Shown: positions 20,702 to 28,639, numbered from the stretch's first letter. The stretch: DNA of 64,000 nucleotides from an uncultured bacterium (GCA_937890835.1 CALADF010000017.1:1-64000), one strand, 5' to 3'. Notes: generated by a model from the sequence alone, not told the origin. Program-made: numbers and translations.

Positions 20702-20730
20702 ATCTTACCGGCGCAAGCATCGTCCGTCAA
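20702..20730 (-). promoter_or_regulatory. Sigma70-type promoter of rplU-rpmA
   Basis: Minus-strand TTGACG (20725-20730), a 17-base spacer and TAAGAT (20702-20707). The predicted start is about 30 bases before the rplU ATG, so the leader is short. Confidence 0.75.
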
Positions 20731-20752
20731 GGGTTTTTCGATTGCAAGTTGA

Positions 20753-21202
20753 TCAGATCGAAGATGAGGCAAAGCGACCGAAATCGAAAGCCGAAGCATC
20801 TCCCGCCGCCAGATCGGCCAAGCTCACGCCGTCGACGTAGCGTTCGATGACCTCGTCGAGCCCGCTCCAGAAACGCACGGTCGAGCAGCCCTTCGCGCGC
20901 GGGCACCCGCCGCGTTCGAGCTCGAGGCACGCCACGGGAGCCGTGTCCCCCTCGACCGCGCGAAGCACGTCCCCCGCCGTCACGTCGGCGCATTCGCGGG
21001 CGAGGGAGTAACCCCCGCCCTTGCCGCGAACGCCGCGGAACACGCCCGCGCGCACTAGATCCCGCGCAAGCTGCTCGAGGTATTTCAGCGAGATGCCCTC
21101 GCGCTCGGACACCTCGCGCAACGTGACGTTTCCCTCATCCTCATGGCGAGCCACGTCCACGGCAAGGCGCAAGGCGTAGCGCCCTTTCGTCGATACGAGC
21201 AC
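20753..21202 (-). CDS. Rrf2-family regulator with three-cysteine cluster (IscR/CymR-like)
   Basis: Winged-helix Rrf2 regulator, 149 aa from a GTG at 21202 with GGAGGG upstream. The DNA-binding part is STKGRYALRLAVDVARHE through GISLKYLEQLARDL and GVRGKGGGYSLAR. Cysteines at about 92, 100 and 106 (CLELERGGCPRAKGC) match the place where IscR binds a 2Fe-2S cluster, though the first spacing is longer than in E. coli IscR. Members of the family control Fe-S biogenesis (IscR) or cysteine metabolism (CymR, which senses through CysK). Lying 85 bases downstream of cysK on the same strand, it most likely controls cysK; a dyad in the cysK promoter supports this. Confidence 0.88.
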   Translation of the reverse strand: MLVSTKGRYALRLAVDVARHEDEGNVTLREVSEREGISLKYLEQLARDLVRAGVFRGVRGKGGGYSLARECADVTAGDVLRAVEGDTAPVACLELERGGCPRAKGCSTVRFWSGLDEVIERYVDGVSLADLAAGDASAFDFGRFASSSI

Positions 21203-21270
21203 GGCCCCTCCCTCCAAACGAACTTCAGGTTATCCCTCCATCGATCTTTCGAACGACTCTCTTGCTCCGC

Positions 21271-21288
21271 AAGCCGACCGCTCGGCTT
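21271..21288 (-). other. Hairpin at the end of cysK
   Basis: A perfect AAGCCG/CGGCTT stem with a six-base loop begins on the cysK stop codon. No T tract follows on the minus strand, so it is at most a weak attenuator between cysK and the regulator gene or a 3'-end stabiliser. Confidence 0.35.
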
Positions 21289-22220
21289 TACGAGAAATCG
21301 AACATCTTCGTCGAAAGATACCGCTCGCCGGTGTCAGGCAGAACGACGACGATGGTCTTCCCCTCGTTTTCCGGCCTTCTCGCAAGCTTCGTCGCCGCCG
21401 CGACGGCCGCGCCCGAGGAGATGCCCACCAGCAAACCGTCACGCGCCGCGAGCTCGCGCCCCGCCGCGAACGCCTCCTCGTTCTCTATGGTTACGACCTC
21501 GTCATACACCGAGGTGTCGAGCGTGTCGGGAACGAAGCCGGCGCCGATGCCCTGGATGCCGTGCGACCCCGATCGACCCTCGCTCAGCACGGGAGAGCCG
21601 GCAGGCTCCACCGCGACCACCGTGATGCCGGGGTTGCGCTCCTTGAGATACGATCCCGCGCCCGACAAGGTGCCGCCCGTGCCGACGCCCGCGACGAAGA
21701 TGTCGATGTCGCCCTCGGTGTCCCTCCAGATCTCGGGGCCGGTCGTAATGCGATGCACGGCGGGGTTGGCCGGGTTGACGAACTGCCCGGGTATGAACGA
21801 GTTCGGGATCTCCGCCGCAAGCTCGTCGGCGCGCGCGATGGCCCCCTTCATGCCGAGCGACCCGTCGGTCAAGACCAGCTCGGCGCCGTACGCGCGCATG
21901 AGGTTGCGGCGCTCGAGCGACATGGTGTCGGGCATCGTGATGATGAGGCGCATGCCGCGCGCGGCGGCGATGGCGGCCAGGCCTATCCCCGTGTTGCCGG
22001 AGGTCGGCTCGATCAGCACCGTGTCCCCATTGATGCGCCCCGTCGCGAACGCATCGTCGATCATGGCCTTCGCAACGCGGTCTTTCACCGAACCACCGGG
22101 GTTGAACGACTCGACCTTCGCCACGATGCGCGCGGGAAGCCGGTTGTTGCGCTCGTAATTCGTAAGCTCTACGAGGGGCGTGCCTCCGATGAGTTCGGAA
22201 ACGCTTGCATGAACGGTCAT
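21288..22220 (-). CDS. cysK: Cysteine synthase A (O-acetylserine sulfhydrylase)
   Basis: PLP enzyme making cysteine from O-acetylserine and sulfide, 310 aa from ATG 22220 (GGAAGGGA upstream). The PLP lysine is in NPGGSVKDRVAKAM, the substrate loop is PTSGNTGIGLAAIAA and the phosphate-binding loop GVGTGGTLSGAG. The C-terminal part (SGAAVAAATKLARRPENEGK) is normal for CysK. A cystathionine beta-synthase lacking its haem domain would look similar, but length and motifs favour CysK. Confidence 0.94.
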   Translation of the reverse strand: MTVHASVSELIGGTPLVELTNYERNNRLPARIVAKVESFNPGGSVKDRVAKAMIDDAFATGRINGDTVLIEPTSGNTGIGLAAIAAARGMRLIITMPDTMSLERRNLMRAYGAELVLTDGSLGMKGAIARADELAAEIPNSFIPGQFVNPANPAVHRITTGPEIWRDTEGDIDIFVAGVGTGGTLSGAGSYLKERNPGITVVAVEPAGSPVLSEGRSGSHGIQGIGAGFVPDTLDTSVYDEVVTIENEEAFAAGRELAARDGLLVGISSGAAVAAATKLARRPENEGKTIVVVLPDTGERYLSTKMFDFS

Positions 22221-22285
22221 GAAAATCCCTTCCTCTCGCACGATACGCGCCGCGCGCGTCGTGCTTGCGATTGCTGAACGCATTA

Positions 22286-22314
22286 AATCCTAGTTTTTTA
22301 CTATGGTTTGTCAA
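22286..22314 (-). promoter_or_regulatory. cysK promoter overlapped by a dyad operator
   Basis: Minus-strand TTGACA (22309-22314), 16-base spacer and TAGGAT (22287-22292). Half-sites AACCATAGT (22300-22308) and ACTAGGATT (22286-22294) form an inverted repeat matching at 7 of 9 positions about a five-base AT centre. The dyad fills the spacer and -10, the position expected of a repressor site; the Rrf2 protein encoded downstream of cysK is the obvious candidate. Confidence 0.65.
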
Positions 22315-22419
22315 GCGCTCGTGCAAAGACGTCACGTACGAGAAACATGGCTCGAGGCGACCGTCGGACACGCGCTTTCGCATCAACCCGCCGGGCACCC
22401 GACCCGACTGCGGTCGACC

Positions 22420-22459
22420 GGCGCCGCAGCAAGCGGCGCCCCGGCCCCCGCACCGGGGC
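22420..22459 (-). terminator. Tandem GC hairpins after polA
   Basis: A perfect eight-base stem GGCGCCGC/GCGGCGCC (22420-22440), then CCCCGG/CCGGGG (22439-22458). They lie about 35-70 bases past the polA stop. No T tract, so intrinsic termination is uncertain; the pair may end transcripts with Rho or protect the 3' end. Confidence 0.45.
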
Positions 22460-22491
22460 GGACGGACCCGCGACGCGCAGCGAGCTCAGTT

Positions 22492-25119
22492 CTAATGAGC
22501 TTCGGCCCAGGTGGAGCCCCAGGACGCGTCGACCACCAAAGGCACCTTCAACTCGACGACGCCCTCCATCACCTCGCGCACCATCGCCGCGAGGGATTCC
22601 ACCTCCTCGGCGGGCACCGAGAAGTCAAGTTCGTCGTGAACCTGGATCATGAGCTGCGCGGAGAACCCGTCGGCGCGAAGCCTGCGCATGACCTCGACCA
22701 TGGCGAGTTTGATGATGTCGGCCGCGCTTCCCTGCATGGGGTGGTTCATCGCGGTGCGCTCCCCGAAGCCGCGCTGCTGGGCGTTTTTGGCGCGAAGCTC
22801 GGGGATATGGCGCTTCCGCCCGAACATCGTGCTGGCGAAACCCGTCTCCTTAGCCTGCGCCACCACCTCGTCAAGGTACGCGCGGACGCCGGGGTACGCT
22901 TCGAAATAACGCTCGATCATATCGCGCGCCTCGCCGAAGGGTATATCGAGGCTCTGCGAGAGCCCGAACGCCTGCTGACCGTAGACGATGCCGAAGTTGA
23001 CGGCCTTGGCACGGCTGCGAAGCTCGGGCGTGACCTCCTCGATGGGCACGCCGAACACGCGCGCAGCCGTGGAGGCGTGGAAGTCCGCCCCCGAGTTGAA
23101 CGCCGCCACGAGGTGCTCGTCGCCGGAAAGGTGGGCGAGCAAGCGCAGCTCGATCTGAGAGTAGTCCGCCGAAAGAAACACCGAGCCCTCGCGCAGCGGC
23201 GTGAAACACCCCCGGATCCTGCGCCCGAACTCCGTGCGGACGGGGATGTTCTGCAGGTTCGGGTCGGACGAGGACAAACGCCCCGTGGTGGTGACCGTTT
23301 CGTTGAACCGCGTGTGCAAAAAGCCGTCGCCCGCGCGCAAACGGGGCAGCGCGTCGATGTAGGTCGACTTGATCTTCGCCAGCTCGCGATAGCGAATGAC
23401 GAGTGCGGGCAGGTCGTGAACCTTCGACAGCTCTTTAAGCACGCTCGCATCCGTGGAGTAACCCCGCTGCGTCTTCTTCGTCGGCGTGAGGCCGATCACC
23501 TCGAACAGAATGCGCGCGAGCTGCTTGGGGGAGTCGATGTTGAACTCCTCCCCCGCCAGCTCGTAGATGCTCGAGGAGATCTCGCCGAGCTCACGTTGCG
23601 CGCCCTCGCCCAAAACCGCGAGGGAGGCGGCGTCGATGGCGGCGCCGGTGCGCTCCATGCAGGCGAGCACCGCGACGAGGGGGAGGTCGATCTTCTCGTA
23701 CACCTCGGCGCTGCCGTCTTCGTCAAGCGCTTTCTGCAAACGCGTCGCAAGCTCGCGCACACACGCCGCCTGAGCGCAAGCGCGCTCCTCGACGGATTCC
23801 ACCTCGGGGAACGCGGCGCCGAGATGAGCCTCGCACAGCTGCTCGCAGGTGTAGGACGCAGCCGAAGAGTTCAAAACGTAGGCGGCAAGCCCCACGTCGA
23901 AGCAGCGCAGGGAGAAAAGCGCATCCTCATCGACGAGCGCGTCCTCGCTCGAATCGCGCGGGAAGATGCGATGGAGCGACTCCTTCACATCGAGCGCGGC
24001 GAAGCGGCCTTCGGCAACGACCCGCGCGAACAACCCCAGCGCCTCGTCGCCTGCAAGCAGCGCCGTGCCCCGCGACGTGCTGAACGTCCCCGTGATACCT
24101 GGATCGAAAAGGGACGCCTGATCAGGTTCGACGAAGGAAACGCCGATCAGCTCGCCGGCGGCGAGGGCCGCATCGACGAGAGCTTCGCCCCGGTCCCCCT
24201 CGCACACAGGCTCGATCGCGAGCGCGGCAGAAGGGCGGGACGCCTCCGCTCCCACGAGCTTCAGCACACGCGAGAGGGAACTGGAAAGCGCGTATTTCCC
24301 GAACGCCTCGGAGACGACCTCGGGCTCGAACGAGGGGAACGCCGCGCCCTCGAGATCGAGCGGGAAGTCGAGATCGGTCACGATGGTGGCGATGCGCCGG
24401 CTCAAAAGAGCCGCATCGCGGTTGTCGCGCAGATTCTCGAGCTGCTTGCCTTTGAGCTGATCGAGATTGTCGTATATGCCCTGCATCGACCCGAAACGCT
24501 GAAGCAGCTTCGCGGCGGTCTTCGCGCCGATGCCGGGCACGCCGGGGATGTTGTCGGAGGAATCCCCCATCAAACCGAGGAAATCGGGGAACTGCTCGGG
24601 CGACACCCCGTAGCGTTCGACGACCTCCTCGGGACCGTAGATCGTCACATCGGTGATGCCCTTCTTCGTGGTGACGATGCGCGTGAGATCGCTTGCGAGC
24701 TGGTAGGCGTCTTTGTCGCCGGTGACGAGCAGCGTCTCAAACCCGAGCTCTTCGTCACGCGCGGCGATGGTGCCGAGAATGTCATCGCCCTCCCAGCCCT
24801 TCACCTTCACCACGGGAACGTTCATGGCGGCAAGCAGCTCCTCCATCACCGGGAACTGAACGCGCAGGTCGTCGTCCATGGGAGGGCGCTGCGCTTTGTA
24901 CGACTCGAGCTCGGCTATGCGGAACTGCGGCTTGCCGGCGTCGAAAGCGCACACGACCGCATCGGGTGAAGCGAGCTCGATGAACTTGAGGAACATCGAC
25001 ATGAAGCCGAACACCGCGTTGGTGGGAGTGCCGTCCGCCGCGGACATGGGCGTCTGGATGGCGTGATAAGCACGGTGCATCAACGAATTACCGTCGATGA
25101 CGGCGATCTTCTTTGACAT
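22492..25119 (-). CDS. polA: DNA polymerase I
   Basis: Repair and Okazaki-fragment polymerase, 875 aa from ATG 25119 (GAGAAGGGA upstream). Residues 1-290 form the 5'-3' exonuclease (KIAVIDGNSLMHRAYHA, WEGDDILGTIA, GLMGDSSDNIPGVPGIG). The polymerase domain has motif A SADYSQIELRLLAHLS, motif B RSRAKAVNFGIVYG and motif C IQVHDELDF. The middle domain, where proofreading polymerases have Asp-x-Glu, reads LIGVSFVEPDQASLF, and the second exonuclease motif is also lost (AALDVKESLHRIF), so the 3'-5' exonuclease is probably inactive, as in Bacillus-type enzymes. It stands alone between cysK and the glnA pair. Confidence 0.97.
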   Translation of the reverse strand: MSKKIAVIDGNSLMHRAYHAIQTPMSAADGTPTNAVFGFMSMFLKFIELASPDAVVCAFDAGKPQFRIAELESYKAQRPPMDDDLRVQFPVMEELLAAMNVPVVKVKGWEGDDILGTIAARDEELGFETLLVTGDKDAYQLASDLTRIVTTKKGITDVTIYGPEEVVERYGVSPEQFPDFLGLMGDSSDNIPGVPGIGAKTAAKLLQRFGSMQGIYDNLDQLKGKQLENLRDNRDAALLSRRIATIVTDLDFPLDLEGAAFPSFEPEVVSEAFGKYALSSSLSRVLKLVGAEASRPSAALAIEPVCEGDRGEALVDAALAAGELIGVSFVEPDQASLFDPGITGTFSTSRGTALLAGDEALGLFARVVAEGRFAALDVKESLHRIFPRDSSEDALVDEDALFSLRCFDVGLAAYVLNSSAASYTCEQLCEAHLGAAFPEVESVEERACAQAACVRELATRLQKALDEDGSAEVYEKIDLPLVAVLACMERTGAAIDAASLAVLGEGAQRELGEISSSIYELAGEEFNIDSPKQLARILFEVIGLTPTKKTQRGYSTDASVLKELSKVHDLPALVIRYRELAKIKSTYIDALPRLRAGDGFLHTRFNETVTTTGRLSSSDPNLQNIPVRTEFGRRIRGCFTPLREGSVFLSADYSQIELRLLAHLSGDEHLVAAFNSGADFHASTAARVFGVPIEEVTPELRSRAKAVNFGIVYGQQAFGLSQSLDIPFGEARDMIERYFEAYPGVRAYLDEVVAQAKETGFASTMFGRKRHIPELRAKNAQQRGFGERTAMNHPMQGSAADIIKLAMVEVMRRLRADGFSAQLMIQVHDELDFSVPAEEVESLAAMVREVMEGVVELKVPLVVDASWGSTWAEAH

Positions 25120-25314
25120 GGGCAATCCCTTCTCGGTCTGTTCGAGAAGCCAGTATAGCGCACGGCGCTTCCGCCCGCGGAGCGCTCGCGCGAGTCTCCG
25201 GAAACGCTCTCAAGGCCTCTCGCACGTCCGCTCGCAGGCGGATGCGCGCAAGCGGTGCGAGCGCCCCGGCGCATTGCGCCCGACGGCGCGAAGCCGACTT
25301 GGAGCCGGGAAACG

Positions 25315-25341
25315 AAAACGCCCTCCGTCACCGGAGGGCGT
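25315..25341 (-). terminator. Terminator of the glnA-regulator operon
   Basis: Minus-strand ACGCCCTCCG/CGGAGGGCGT stem, four-base loop, followed by TTTTCG. It lies 29 bases past the regulator's stop. Confidence 0.88.
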
Positions 25342-25369
25342 CCAAAGCGTCAAAGTCCCGCGTGCCCGA

Positions 25370-26044
25370 TCACGCGTTCCACAGATAGCCGACGCCGCGC
25401 ACCGTCTCGAGCCGCTGAGCGAGCTCGGGCCCGAGCTTCGCGCGAACGCGTCGCACGTGCACGTCGACCGTGCGCGAGCCGCCGTAGTAGTCGAAGCCCC
25501 ACACGCGCCGCAGCAAAGCGTCGCGCGAGTACGTACGCCCCGGATGCGTGACGAGAAAAGCCAGAAGCGCGTACTCGAGATACGTGAAGTCAAGCGGCTC
25601 ATCGTTGACCTTCACCTGATACGTCGCCAGGTTGATGGTCATATCGTCAACGACGATGACATCGCTCGACGTCGCCTCGCTACCCGGCCACAGAAGCTGG
25701 CCGATGCGCACGGCGCACTCGGTCGGACTGGCTCCATGGACGACGAAATCCGCTTTTATCTGAACGGGAAGCCTGAAATCGGCGAGCTGCCCTTCGTTGA
25801 CGATGATGAGCATAGGCGAAGAACCCTCCTCGATGACGAGGGCCTCCGCTTGGGCGACCGTATCGAGCGCGTCTCCCCGCGCTTCGTAAATGACCAGATC
25901 ATGCTCGGGATGCTGCGTCAGAAGCTTCTTGAACTGAGCGGATGAGCCTGCGGCGACGTTAACGTCGAGACCGGAGAGAACCTGCTGGAATTTATGGGCG
26001 TTATCGAGGCTATCCGCGATGAAGATGACCGTCTTGCTCTTCAT
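25370..26044 (-). CDS. GlnR-like winged-helix regulator with degenerate receiver domain
   Basis: OmpR/PhoB-type regulator of 224 aa, coupled to glnA by a TGATG overlap. The C-terminal half is a clear winged helix (LDFTYLEYALLAFLVTHPG, YSRDALLRRVWGFDYYGGSR, RRVRAKLG, RGVGYLWNA). The N-terminal 120 residues have the receiver fold length (TVIFIADSLDNAHKFQQVLS, DLVIYEARGDALDTV), but the usual phosphoacceptor Asp position reads Tyr-Glu and the acidic pocket is missing. Actinomycete GlnR is likewise an orphan with an atypical receiver, and it controls glnA. Coupling to glnA suggests nitrogen control; no histidine kinase is nearby. Orthology to GlnR itself is not proven. Confidence 0.85.
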   Translation of the reverse strand: MKSKTVIFIADSLDNAHKFQQVLSGLDVNVAAGSSAQFKKLLTQHPEHDLVIYEARGDALDTVAQAEALVIEEGSSPMLIIVNEGQLADFRLPVQIKADFVVHGASPTECAVRIGQLLWPGSEATSSDVIVVDDMTINLATYQVKVNDEPLDFTYLEYALLAFLVTHPGRTYSRDALLRRVWGFDYYGGSRTVDVHVRRVRAKLGPELAQRLETVRGVGYLWNA

Positions 26045-27387
26045 CACAGCACCGCCAGACAACGATCGATCTCCCAGGGCGAGACGACGCCTTGGTACTC
26101 GTTCCACTCCGCACGTTTAGTGGACACGATGTAACTATGGATATGATCGCCGAGCGTCTCACGCATCAGCTCGCTCTCCGCGAAGATCTCAACCGCCTCC
26201 CCGAGCGATTCGGGCAAGGTGCCGATGCCGCGATCGCGCAGCTCCTGACGCGAGAGGCCGAACAAATCGAGGCCCTCTTCAGGAGGCTGAAGCTCGAGCT
26301 CGTCGCGAATACCGCGCAATCCGGCGGCCAGCATGACCGCGAAGGCGAGGTAAGGGTTGGCCGCAGGGTCGGGGTTGCGCAATTCGACGCGACAGGCGTC
26401 TTTCCGCTGAGGTCGGTATCCGGGCACGCGCACGAGCGTCGAGCGGTTGCGCTTCGCCCACGCAAGATAGGTGGGGGCATCGTTTCCGCTGGTCAATCGC
26501 TTGTATGAATTGACATACTGGTTGGTTATGACGCAGAATTCGGGGGCGTACTTCAAAAGACCCGCGATGTAGCGCTTCGCGACATCGGAGAGGTTGTAGC
26601 CCCACGGATCGTTCTCGTCGAAAAACGCGTTGTTTCCATCAAGATCGAACAGGCTTTGATGGACGTGCATGCCGCTTCCGGGCGCGTCGCTCATCGGCTT
26701 GGGCATGAACGATGCGTAAACGCCGTGCTTGAGGGCGATCTCCTTCACGACGAGCTTGTAAGTCATCACCGCGTCGGCCATAGAGAGCGCGTCCGCATAA
26801 CGAAGGTCGATCTCGTGCTGGGACGGACCCATCTCGTGATGCGAGTACTCAACCGGTATGCCCATCTTCTCGAGGGTGAGAACCGTGTCGCGTCGCAGGT
26901 CGCTTGCATAATCGAGCGAGGTGAGGTCGAAATAGCTACCGCGGTCGAGCACCTCGGTGCCGTGCGAATCCTTGAAGTAGAAGAACTCCAGCTCGGGTCC
27001 CACGTTGAACACGTAACCCGCATCAGCAGCCTTCTGCACCATGCGCTCGAGCACCCGGCGCGGATCACCCTCGAAAGGATCGCCGTCGGGGGTCTTGACA
27101 TCGCAGAACATACGCGCCACCGCATTGGCCTGAGGACGCCACGGCAAGACCTGGAACGTCGAAGGATCGGGGAAGGCGAGCATGTCCGACTCCTGCGCCT
27201 TCGAGAAGCCCTCGATGCAGCTGCCGTCGAACCCCATGCCGTCCGTGAGCGCGTTCTCGAGCTCACCCGGCACCACGGCGAACGACTTCATGTTGCCGAG
27301 CACGTCGGTGAACCAGAAGCGAACGAAATGAACATCACGGCTCTTGACCGTCTTCAAGACGAAATCTTGTTCGGGGTTGGTAACCAT
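26044..27387 (-). CDS. glnA: Glutamine synthetase, type I-alpha
   Basis: Makes glutamine from glutamate and ammonia. 447 aa from ATG 27387 (GAGGAGG upstream). Family motifs are MGFDGSCIEGF, the beta-grasp DVLGNMKSFAV, ATP-binding HEMGPSQHEIDLRYA and MPKPMSDAPGSGMHVHQSL, and RVPGYRPQRKDACRVELRNP. The adenylylation loop of the beta-type enzyme (NLYDLPPEE-like) is missing; the region reads LFGLSRQELRDRG, as in alpha enzymes that are controlled by feedback and regulator binding. Its stop overlaps the regulator's start by one base. Confidence 0.96.
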   Translation of the reverse strand: MVTNPEQDFVLKTVKSRDVHFVRFWFTDVLGNMKSFAVVPGELENALTDGMGFDGSCIEGFSKAQESDMLAFPDPSTFQVLPWRPQANAVARMFCDVKTPDGDPFEGDPRRVLERMVQKAADAGYVFNVGPELEFFYFKDSHGTEVLDRGSYFDLTSLDYASDLRRDTVLTLEKMGIPVEYSHHEMGPSQHEIDLRYADALSMADAVMTYKLVVKEIALKHGVYASFMPKPMSDAPGSGMHVHQSLFDLDGNNAFFDENDPWGYNLSDVAKRYIAGLLKYAPEFCVITNQYVNSYKRLTSGNDAPTYLAWAKRNRSTLVRVPGYRPQRKDACRVELRNPDPAANPYLAFAVMLAAGLRGIRDELELQPPEEGLDLFGLSRQELRDRGIGTLPESLGEAVEIFAESELMRETLGDHIHSYIVSTKRAEWNEYQGVVSPWEIDRCLAVL

Positions 27388-27418
27388 GGAACACCTCCTC
27401 GATTGAACGACGCGCATT

Positions 27419-27424
27419 ATTATA
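27419..27424 (-). promoter_or_regulatory. Probable glnA -10 element
   Basis: Consensus TATAAT on the minus strand, 32 bases before the glnA start. The best -35 is TTAACG at 27444-27449, with a long 19-base spacer, which would fit an activator-dependent promoter. Confidence 0.5.
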
Positions 27425-27452
27425 ACGAAGGATGTTTCCGCGACGTTAACGC

Positions 27453-27483
27453 AAAAAAGCCGCACCCCGAACGGGATGCGGCT
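27453..27483 (-). terminator. Terminator of rpmE
   Basis: Minus-strand AGCCGCATCCCG (27472-27483)/CGGGGTGCGGCT (27458-27469) followed by TTTTTT. It lies 24 bases past the rpmE stop and just upstream of the glnA promoter. Confidence 0.92.
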
Positions 27484-27506
27484 CTCGGAATCGCGAAAGC
27501 GATGCC

Positions 27507-27932
27507 CTACGCCTCGGCGCTCTCCTCGACGGCAGCCTCAGCGGCTTCCTCGACAGCAGGCTCCTCGACGACCTTAGCGGCCTCCTCGGCGGCCTTGGCA
27601 GCGTAAGCGGCGGCGCGCTCGGCCTTCTTGGCGGCCTTCGCCTCACGCTCAGCCTTGCGCTTGGCCTCTTCCTCGGCCACCTTCGCGGCACGCGCGGCCT
27701 TCTTGGCGGCCTCGCGCTCGGCCACGACGTCCTTGGCGGAGCCGAAGCGATCGGCGAAGCGCTGGACGCGTCCACCGGTGTCGATGAGCTTCTGGGTGCC
27801 GGTGTAGAAAGGATGGCAAGCGTTGCAGATGTCGATCTTCAGCTCGGGCTTCGTGGAGCGGGTGGTGAAGGTGTTGCCGCAGCTGCACTTCACGACGCAC
27901 TCGACGTAATCCGGATGAATTCCTTGCTTCAT
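27507..27932 (-). CDS. rpmE: 50S ribosomal protein bL31 with long Ala/Lys/Glu-rich tail
   Basis: 141 aa from ATG 27932 (AAGGAG upstream), about twice the usual 65-80 aa. Residues 1-70 are an ordinary zinc-type bL31: Cys16, Cys18, Cys36 and Cys39 (VKCSCGN, DICNACHPFYTGTQKL), ending in GGRVQRFADRFG. Residues 75-141 are a charged alanine-rich tail (EAAKKAARAAKVAEEEAKRK and similar), probably a long helix. Its role is unknown; similar extensions are seen in some actinobacterial ribosomal proteins. The four-cysteine form suggests expression under zinc sufficiency. A two-hairpin leader precedes the gene. Confidence 0.93.
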   Translation of the reverse strand: MKQGIHPDYVECVVKCSCGNTFTTRSTKPELKIDICNACHPFYTGTQKLIDTGGRVQRFADRFGSAKDVVAEREAAKKAARAAKVAEEEAKRKAEREAKAAKKAERAAAYAAKAAEEAAKVVEEPAVEEAAEAAVEESAEA

Positions 27933-28011
27933 GGGTTTTCTCCTTGGGGTCATTTCTTGGTTTCCGACCAAGATTTCCTTATGCCCTGGTTTCCAACCAG
28001 GGCGAGACAAG
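27933..28011 (-). promoter_or_regulatory. Two-hairpin 5' leader of rpmE (candidate bL31 autoregulatory leader)
   Basis: Two related stem-loops fill the leader: GCCCTGGTT/AACCAGGGC with loop GGA (27983-28003) and CTTGGT/ACCAAG with loop CGGAA (27956-27972). Both present GGAA next to ACCA at the loop. The ribosome site AAGGAG follows at once. Ribosomal-protein leader families upstream of rpmE have been described, one of them, as I recall, from Coriobacteria. Binding of bL31 here is inference. Confidence 0.6.
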
Positions 28012-28018
28012 CTTTTAT

Positions 28019-28046
28019 ATATTAACAAAACGCGCGAATTGCGCAA
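28019..28046 (-). promoter_or_regulatory. rpmE promoter
   Basis: Minus-strand TTGCGC (28041-28046), 16-base spacer, TAATAT (28019-28024). The expected start site lies just before the first leader hairpin. Confidence 0.55.
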
Positions 28047-28076
28047 GGGGTTGGATCGATAAGTCCGCACCATGAA

Positions 28077-28110
28077 GAAAGCTCCGATGTCGGATGGCAT
28101 CGGAGCTTTC
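28077..28110 (-). terminator. Terminator after desulfoferrodoxin gene
   Basis: A perfect 13-base stem GAAAGCTCCGATG/CATCGGAGCTTTC with an eight-base loop, 87 bases past the stop at 28197. The T run is short (CTTTCTTC) in minus orientation. Confidence 0.75.
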
Positions 28111-28196
28111 GCTGGTCTGCATATACTCAAGGCGAGACGCCGGTTCCGCAAGCAGGCGGAAGGCTCGCGCCCTCGCGCGGGAACGCCCTCGCGCCT

Positions 28197-28577
28197 TTAG
28201 AGCTCGGCGACCCAGAGACCGTGCAGGTTGCAATGCTCGTAGACGGCGACGGCCTTATCGCCCTCGGCGACGACGAAGTCAGCCGCAGGGGCATCGGTCG
28301 CGGTCAGCGGGCGAACCTGATAGCCCTTCTCGGTGACGAGGCACACGAACTCGATGAGATGCTCCTCGGTCATGGGATGCGCAACGCTGCCGACCTCGAC
28401 GTGAACCTTGTCACCCTCGACGGTAACGGCGGGAACGTGCTTCTCCACGGCCGCGTCCACGGAGCCCGCGACCAGCTCGACCATCTTCTCGCCGCAGCAC
28501 ATCATAGGTACGCCCGCGTCGACCACCTTGATGGCGATGTTGCCGCAATGCTCGCACTTGAAGAACTTGATCTGCAT
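28197..28577 (-). CDS. dfx: Desulfoferrodoxin (superoxide reductase, two-iron type)
   Basis: Detoxifies superoxide to hydrogen peroxide without making oxygen, typical of anaerobes. 126 aa. An N-terminal desulforedoxin domain has four cysteines (Cys8, Cys11, Cys27, Cys28: CEHCGN, MMCCGEKM) for Center I. The catalytic Center II ligands are in EKHVPAVT, VAHPMTEEHLIEF and YEHCNLHGLW, i.e. histidines plus one cysteine, with the Glu/Lys region EKH retained. Monocistronic: own -10 upstream and terminator downstream. With the flavin reductase-rubredoxin protein at 35.8 kb it forms a plausible oxygen-defence set. Confidence 0.96.
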   Translation of the reverse strand: MQIKFFKCEHCGNIAIKVVDAGVPMMCCGEKMVELVAGSVDAAVEKHVPAVTVEGDKVHVEVGSVAHPMTEEHLIEFVCLVTEKGYQVRPLTATDAPAADFVVAEGDKAVAVYEHCNLHGLWVAEL

Positions 28578-28633
28578 AATTGACCTCTCTCACATCGGAA
28601 GGTTTCGGGGCGCCTCGTCTTGACGCCACCCCC

Positions 28634-28639
28634 ATTATA
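28634..28639 (-). promoter_or_regulatory. Probable dfx -10 element
   Basis: Consensus TATAAT on the minus strand, 57 bases before the dfx start, followed by a G-run. No good -35 is seen, so an activator may be needed. Confidence 0.5.
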
